16,867 nucleotides of DNA from an uncultured Clostridia bacterium (GTDB lineage: Bacteria > Bacillota > Clostridia > Christensenellales > Aristaeellaceae). The position numbers and the translations under genes were made by a program. Where the stretch lies: positions 1 through 16,867 of the forward strand of contig CAMJXZ010000026.1 in assembly GCA_946409855.1 (NCBI GenBank), written 5' to 3'. Shown one piece after another: positions 14,621-16,867 of the stretch (its first letter is position 1; each line of letters begins with the position of its first letter). The notes below the pieces were generated by a model, which had not been told where the DNA came from, searched no databases, and worked only from the letters and a program-made list of their open reading frames with translations.

Positions 14621-15376
14621 AAGATCAGTATACCCATATCCGTTCCTGTCTTCTGAAGGCAGCCGGTATACCGGATACTCCGTTTCCTCCTCAAAGCCGA
14701 ATTTTACCGCCAGGTGCCGGGAAACATCGTTCTGCGCGTCCCAGTGAACCAGGATCCCGCGCTCCATACAGTCCCGCAGCATCCGGGCGATACAGGCCGT
14801 CGCCAGCTTTTTCCCCCGGTGGGATTCCTTGGTGGATACGTCCAGCTCAATCTCTCCGTTCAGGCTCAGGAAGGATGAGGTGGAAGCGACAATCTCCCCG
14901 CCGTCATATACGACCGCTCCGGAACCTTCCGCCTGAAAAGCGGACCAGCAGGAATAATGCTCCCCGTGAGCAAACGGGTGCCGTTCAAAAGCGGCTTCAT
15001 CCATCCCGGTCAGGCGGCAGCCTGCCGGGATTTCTGTGTTTTCCGGGATGGTAAAGCGCCCGGAAGGCTTCATCATGAACCGGCGGTATACCGCGGCCTC
15101 CGGAAATTGCGTCTCCATCTGCTCCTGCCAGGCTTTGGTCAGACATACCAGCGGCCTGTTCCTGAAATGTAAGGATACCCCGGTCATGGATTCAGGCTCT
15201 GGGGCGCCGTCCAGATACACAAACAGCGCGTCTGTGATACTGCCCCGGCTGAATTCGATCCGTTTGCCGAATGCGCCCTGAAGCGCGGCGCGGTACAGGA
15301 GAGGCGGGGTCAGGATCCTCCCCGGAGCGCATTCCTTTTCTCCCCCGCCCCCGCATGACAGTCCGGATCGATCCAT
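14597..15376 (-). CDS. GNAT acetyltransferase (GNAT_acetyltran-like, 259 aa)
   Basis: This is a predicted acetyl-CoA-dependent N-acetyltransferase with unknown acceptor. The N-terminal half (1-120) is the variable lead-in seen in the approximately 260-aa Firmicutes GNAT group. The C-terminal half holds the GNAT fold: VVYDGGEIVASTSSFLS (155-171), beta-strand 4 ending ELDVSTKESHRGKKLATACI (177-196, the acetyl-CoA loop), then HWDAQNDVSRHLAVKFGFE (211-229). The ATG at 15376 gives the usual family length. The ribosome site there is weak (GAGAG), and the frame is open without a stop up to 15709. The upstream part reads like an unrelated fragment and is listed separately. Its 3' end forms one arm of the long inverted repeat. 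Confidence 0.8.
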   Translation of the reverse strand: MDRSGLSCGGGGEKECAPGRILTPPLLYRAALQGAFGKRIEFSRGSITDALFVYLDGAPEPESMTGVSLHFRNRPLVCLTKAWQEQMETQFPEAAVYRRFMMKPSGRFTIPENTEIPAGCRLTGMDEAAFERHPFAHGEHYSCWSAFQAEGSGAVVYDGGEIVASTSSFLSLNGEIELDVSTKESHRGKKLATACIARMLRDCMERGILVHWDAQNDVSRHLAVKFGFEEETEYPVYRLPSEDRNGYGYTDLIVPPTNS

Positions 15377-15709
15377 ATTTCTCTCTTTTTTCAATACGCT
15401 TCCCTTTCCGCCGTCATCGCCCGGAGGTTCACATCGAGAGCCGGATCTGCCCGATGGGTTCCCCGGTGGCAGCCCATGAATAATCGTTTTTCTGCTGAAC
15501 CCTTTGATCCTGCGGCCCGGCACCTTCACAAACGCGTCCGCAAACCGGTCCCCGGGCCAGGCGCAACGGTCAAAGAACCTGAAAGCGTCCCTGCCGCTGC
15601 AGACCCGGAATAACGCCTCCGCGTCCTGCAGCGGATGATGCCGGCGGAGATGCGTGTGTGCGTCGATTCCGATCTCATGGAATTCCTGGAAGCAGTCCGC
15701 GAATGGCAT
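15377..15709 (-). pseudogene. Possible C-terminal remnant of a DEDDh exonuclease
   Basis: These 333 bases have no confident complete gene. The minus-strand frame beginning at 15709 has a GGAG 8 nt before its ATG. It encodes 111 residues that run in frame into the acetyltransferase. Near its start, RRHHPLQDAEALFRV (residues 22-36) resembles motif III of DnaQ/RNase T-type exonucleases (His24-x4-Asp29 followed by A-E-A). The DxE and second Asp motifs that should lie upstream are missing, since the preceding DNA encodes another GNAT gene. After about residue 65 the frame loses protein character (Gly, Pro and Arg rich). A truncated exonuclease fragment is the best reading. A genuine small protein or a fused N-terminus is less likely. 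Confidence 0.35.
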
Positions 15710-15733
15710 GTTCTCTTCTCCGGGCCGCCGCGT

Positions 15734-16171
15734 TCATTCAAGGCTTTTGCGGAACCAATAGGAAGTTTTCCGGTAACCGCATTTCCCGTAAAATTCATGG
15801 GCTTCCGCCCGGCTGATGCCGGAAGCAAGCCCGACATACGGGGCGCCCTGTTCGATAGCAAAACGCTCGACATGTTCCATCAGCTTTTTCCCGATTCCCT
15901 GACGCCGGTACACCGGCAGCACGCCGATGCCGTTCATTTTGACATAGCCTCCCGGATGACCGACGGCCAGCACTTTGACCGCGGCGGCCAGTCCGGCGAT
16001 TTTTCCGTCCGCTTCCGCAACAAACGTAATGTAGCGGTCGTCGTGCCTCATTGCTTCATATGTCTCCGCCACGCTTTCATCCGTCGCGTTCCGGATGTCC
16101 AGAACTTCCCGCCATATAGCAGCCGCTGCCGCATAATCACGCTGACAGATCTTCCTGATCACGATTTCCAT
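15734..16171 (-). CDS. GNAT family N-acetyltransferase (145 aa)
   Basis: This is a compact single-domain acetyltransferase. The acetyl-CoA binding motif A is clear: NGIGVLPVYRRQGIGKKLME (residues 80-99, with Arg90-Gln91-Gly92-Ile93-Gly94). It is followed by motif B, EAHEFYGKCGYRKTSYWF (123-140). The acceptor is unknown. The ATG at 16171 is chosen because AGGAGGG lies 7 nt upstream. The frame extends 20 residues further, but that part overlaps the end of the upstream phosphotransferase gene. It begins 22 nt after that gene, so the two are probably one operon. Confidence 0.88.
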   Translation of the reverse strand: MEIVIRKICQRDYAAAAAIWREVLDIRNATDESVAETYEAMRHDDRYITFVAEADGKIAGLAAAVKVLAVGHPGGYVKMNGIGVLPVYRRQGIGKKLMEHVERFAIEQGAPYVGLASGISRAEAHEFYGKCGYRKTSYWFRKSLE

Positions 16172-16193
16172 TGCGGCACCCTCCTGTCCGGCT

Positions 16194-16867
16194 TCAGGCT
16201 CCCTGCCCGATCCCCGCGTATGGAATCCCATGGATCAGGCATTCCGCCGCGTCCTCGATATCTTCCCAGTCCGGCGCTTCGCCTTCCCGGGCGCAGCATT
16301 CCAGTTCGTCCGCGATGTTTTCGATCAGCACCATGTCGATGAACAGCGGCAGCTTTTCAAGCATCCCGTCCGGAAGGTCCGTTTCGGTTTTATAGCCCTG
16401 CAGCTGAAGGTCAAAGCACTGCCGCATCAGCGCGAAGCGCCTGCCCGGGTCGGTTTCCTGCCTTGTCCATCCTTCGTTGTGGATCCAGAGATTGGCCAGG
16501 TCGAACATATACCAGCAGTACATGCAGTTGTCAAAGTCGAACACCGTGACCGCGCCCGTCTCCATGTCGATATGCCAGTTCCCGTCGCTGAAATCGAAAT
16601 GGACCAGGCCGTAGCGGCCTTTGTCCTTCGGGAGCGCCCGGAACGCCTCCAGGCGTTTGGCGACAGCCGTTTTGAGTTCTTCGTATTCGTCCGGGATCAG
16701 GCGGCCCAGGTATTCCATGTTATACTTGTCGAAATAGTCCGGGCGGCGATGGACCGGCGCATAAGCCTTGGACAGCCTGTGGATCGCGCCCAGGGCCTTG
16801 CCGGTGTTATAGAAATATTCGCTCAGCGGCGCGCCTTCCCGGTAGCGGTATCCGTTGTCCGCGAGCA
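16194..16867 (-). CDS. APH/choline-kinase-like phosphotransferase (5' end beyond the window)
   Basis: The reading frame is open to the window edge. About 223 residues of the C-terminal part are visible, and the ATG at 16718 is internal because clear family sequence (GKALGAIHRLSKAYAP) lies upstream of it. The catalytic loop is GLVHFDFSDGNWHID, a variant of the APH HxDxxxxN motif. It is followed by VFDFDNC, the metal-binding DFD equivalent, and then the helical C-terminal lobe. Such kinases phosphorylate small alcohols, sugars or antibiotics with ATP. Nothing visible here shows aminoglycoside resistance. It is the first visible gene of the leftward operon with the GNAT gene 22 nt downstream. 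Confidence 0.85.
   Translation of the reverse strand, partial: LADNGYRYREGAPLSEYFYNTGKALGAIHRLSKAYAPVHRRPDYFDKYNMEYLGRLIPDEYEELKTAVAKRLEAFRALPKDKGRYGLVHFDFSDGNWHIDMETGAVTVFDFDNCMYCWYMFDLANLWIHNEGWTRQETDPGRRFALMRQCFDLQLQGYKTETDLPDGMLEKLPLFIDMVLIENIADELECCAREGEAPDWEDIEDAAECLIHGIPYAGIGQGA

Noticed and set aside
14552..14656. 34-codon plus-strand ORF with an AGGAGG just upstream
   Set aside because: Spacing is only 4 nt and the sequence consists largely of the inverted repeat and the antisense of the acetyltransferase end. A tiny peptide cannot be excluded, but nothing supports it.
15635..16342. 235-codon plus-strand frame opposite the GNAT and phosphotransferase genes
   Set aside because: Antisense shadow; the minus-strand genes show clear GNAT and APH motifs with proper ribosome sites.
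1..16867. CRISPR array, tRNA, rRNA, insertion sequence or phage/defence island
   Set aside because: I saw no regularly spaced repeat series, no cloverleaf or rRNA signature, and no transposase, integrase or defence protein motifs in any frame.

Overview
The window (about 16.9 kb, GC-rich, tightly packed) looks like chromosomal DNA from an anaerobic Gram-positive Clostridia-type bacterium, plausibly from a gut or rumen. The signs are strong AGGAGG ribosome sites, sigma-A-type promoters with 17-bp spacers, a LytTR/GHKL two-component pair, a YerC-type TrpR relative, a ferredoxin-linked arylpyruvate oxidoreductase, and exported and membrane-anchored plant-polysaccharide enzymes. The taxonomic placement is an inference. 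I see no rRNA, tRNA, CRISPR array, insertion sequence, phage or defence genes.

Layout. (1) 1-182 is AT-rich with no convincing gene. (2) 183-1163 (-) is a stand-alone GMP synthase ATP-pyrophosphatase subunit, with its own promoter and a hairpin at the predicted 5' end of the mRNA. (3) 1437-2393 and 2512-3561 (both -) are two tandem, paralogous exported CE1-like esterases. They are divergent from 3792-6848 (+), a 1018-aa domain-permuted GH3 beta-glycosidase with a membrane segment at each end. The 230-bp divergent region holds a mirror-image operator: the same 9-bp half-site lies exactly 15 bp upstream of both -35 boxes. (4) 6945-7370 (+) is a small secreted protein of unknown function. (5) 7644-9685 (+) is a response regulator / histidine kinase operon of AgrA/AgrC type without a visible peptide-signal gene. 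(6) 9947-11581 (-) is an AMP-forming acyl-CoA ligase, divergent from (7) 11813-14451 (+), a YerC/TrpR-like regulator plus iorA and iorB. (8) 14597 to the end (-) is a string of small-molecule transferases: a partial APH-type phosphotransferase, a GNAT, a possible exonuclease remnant and a second GNAT.

How the parts may work together. The esterases and the GH3 enzyme form a coherent cell-surface module: esterases remove acyl or feruloyl groups and GH3 cleaves the oligosaccharides, and the shared operator suggests one activator encoded elsewhere. The iorAB operon ferments aromatic amino acids via arylpyruvates to aryl-acetyl-CoA and reduced ferredoxin. The divergent ligase handles an acyl or aryl acid as CoA ester, and the TrpR-like first gene suggests feedback by an aromatic compound. 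The most notable signals are the mirrored operator at 3637-3736 and the autoregulation-like palindrome at 11768-11782. No entirely new multi-gene system is evident.
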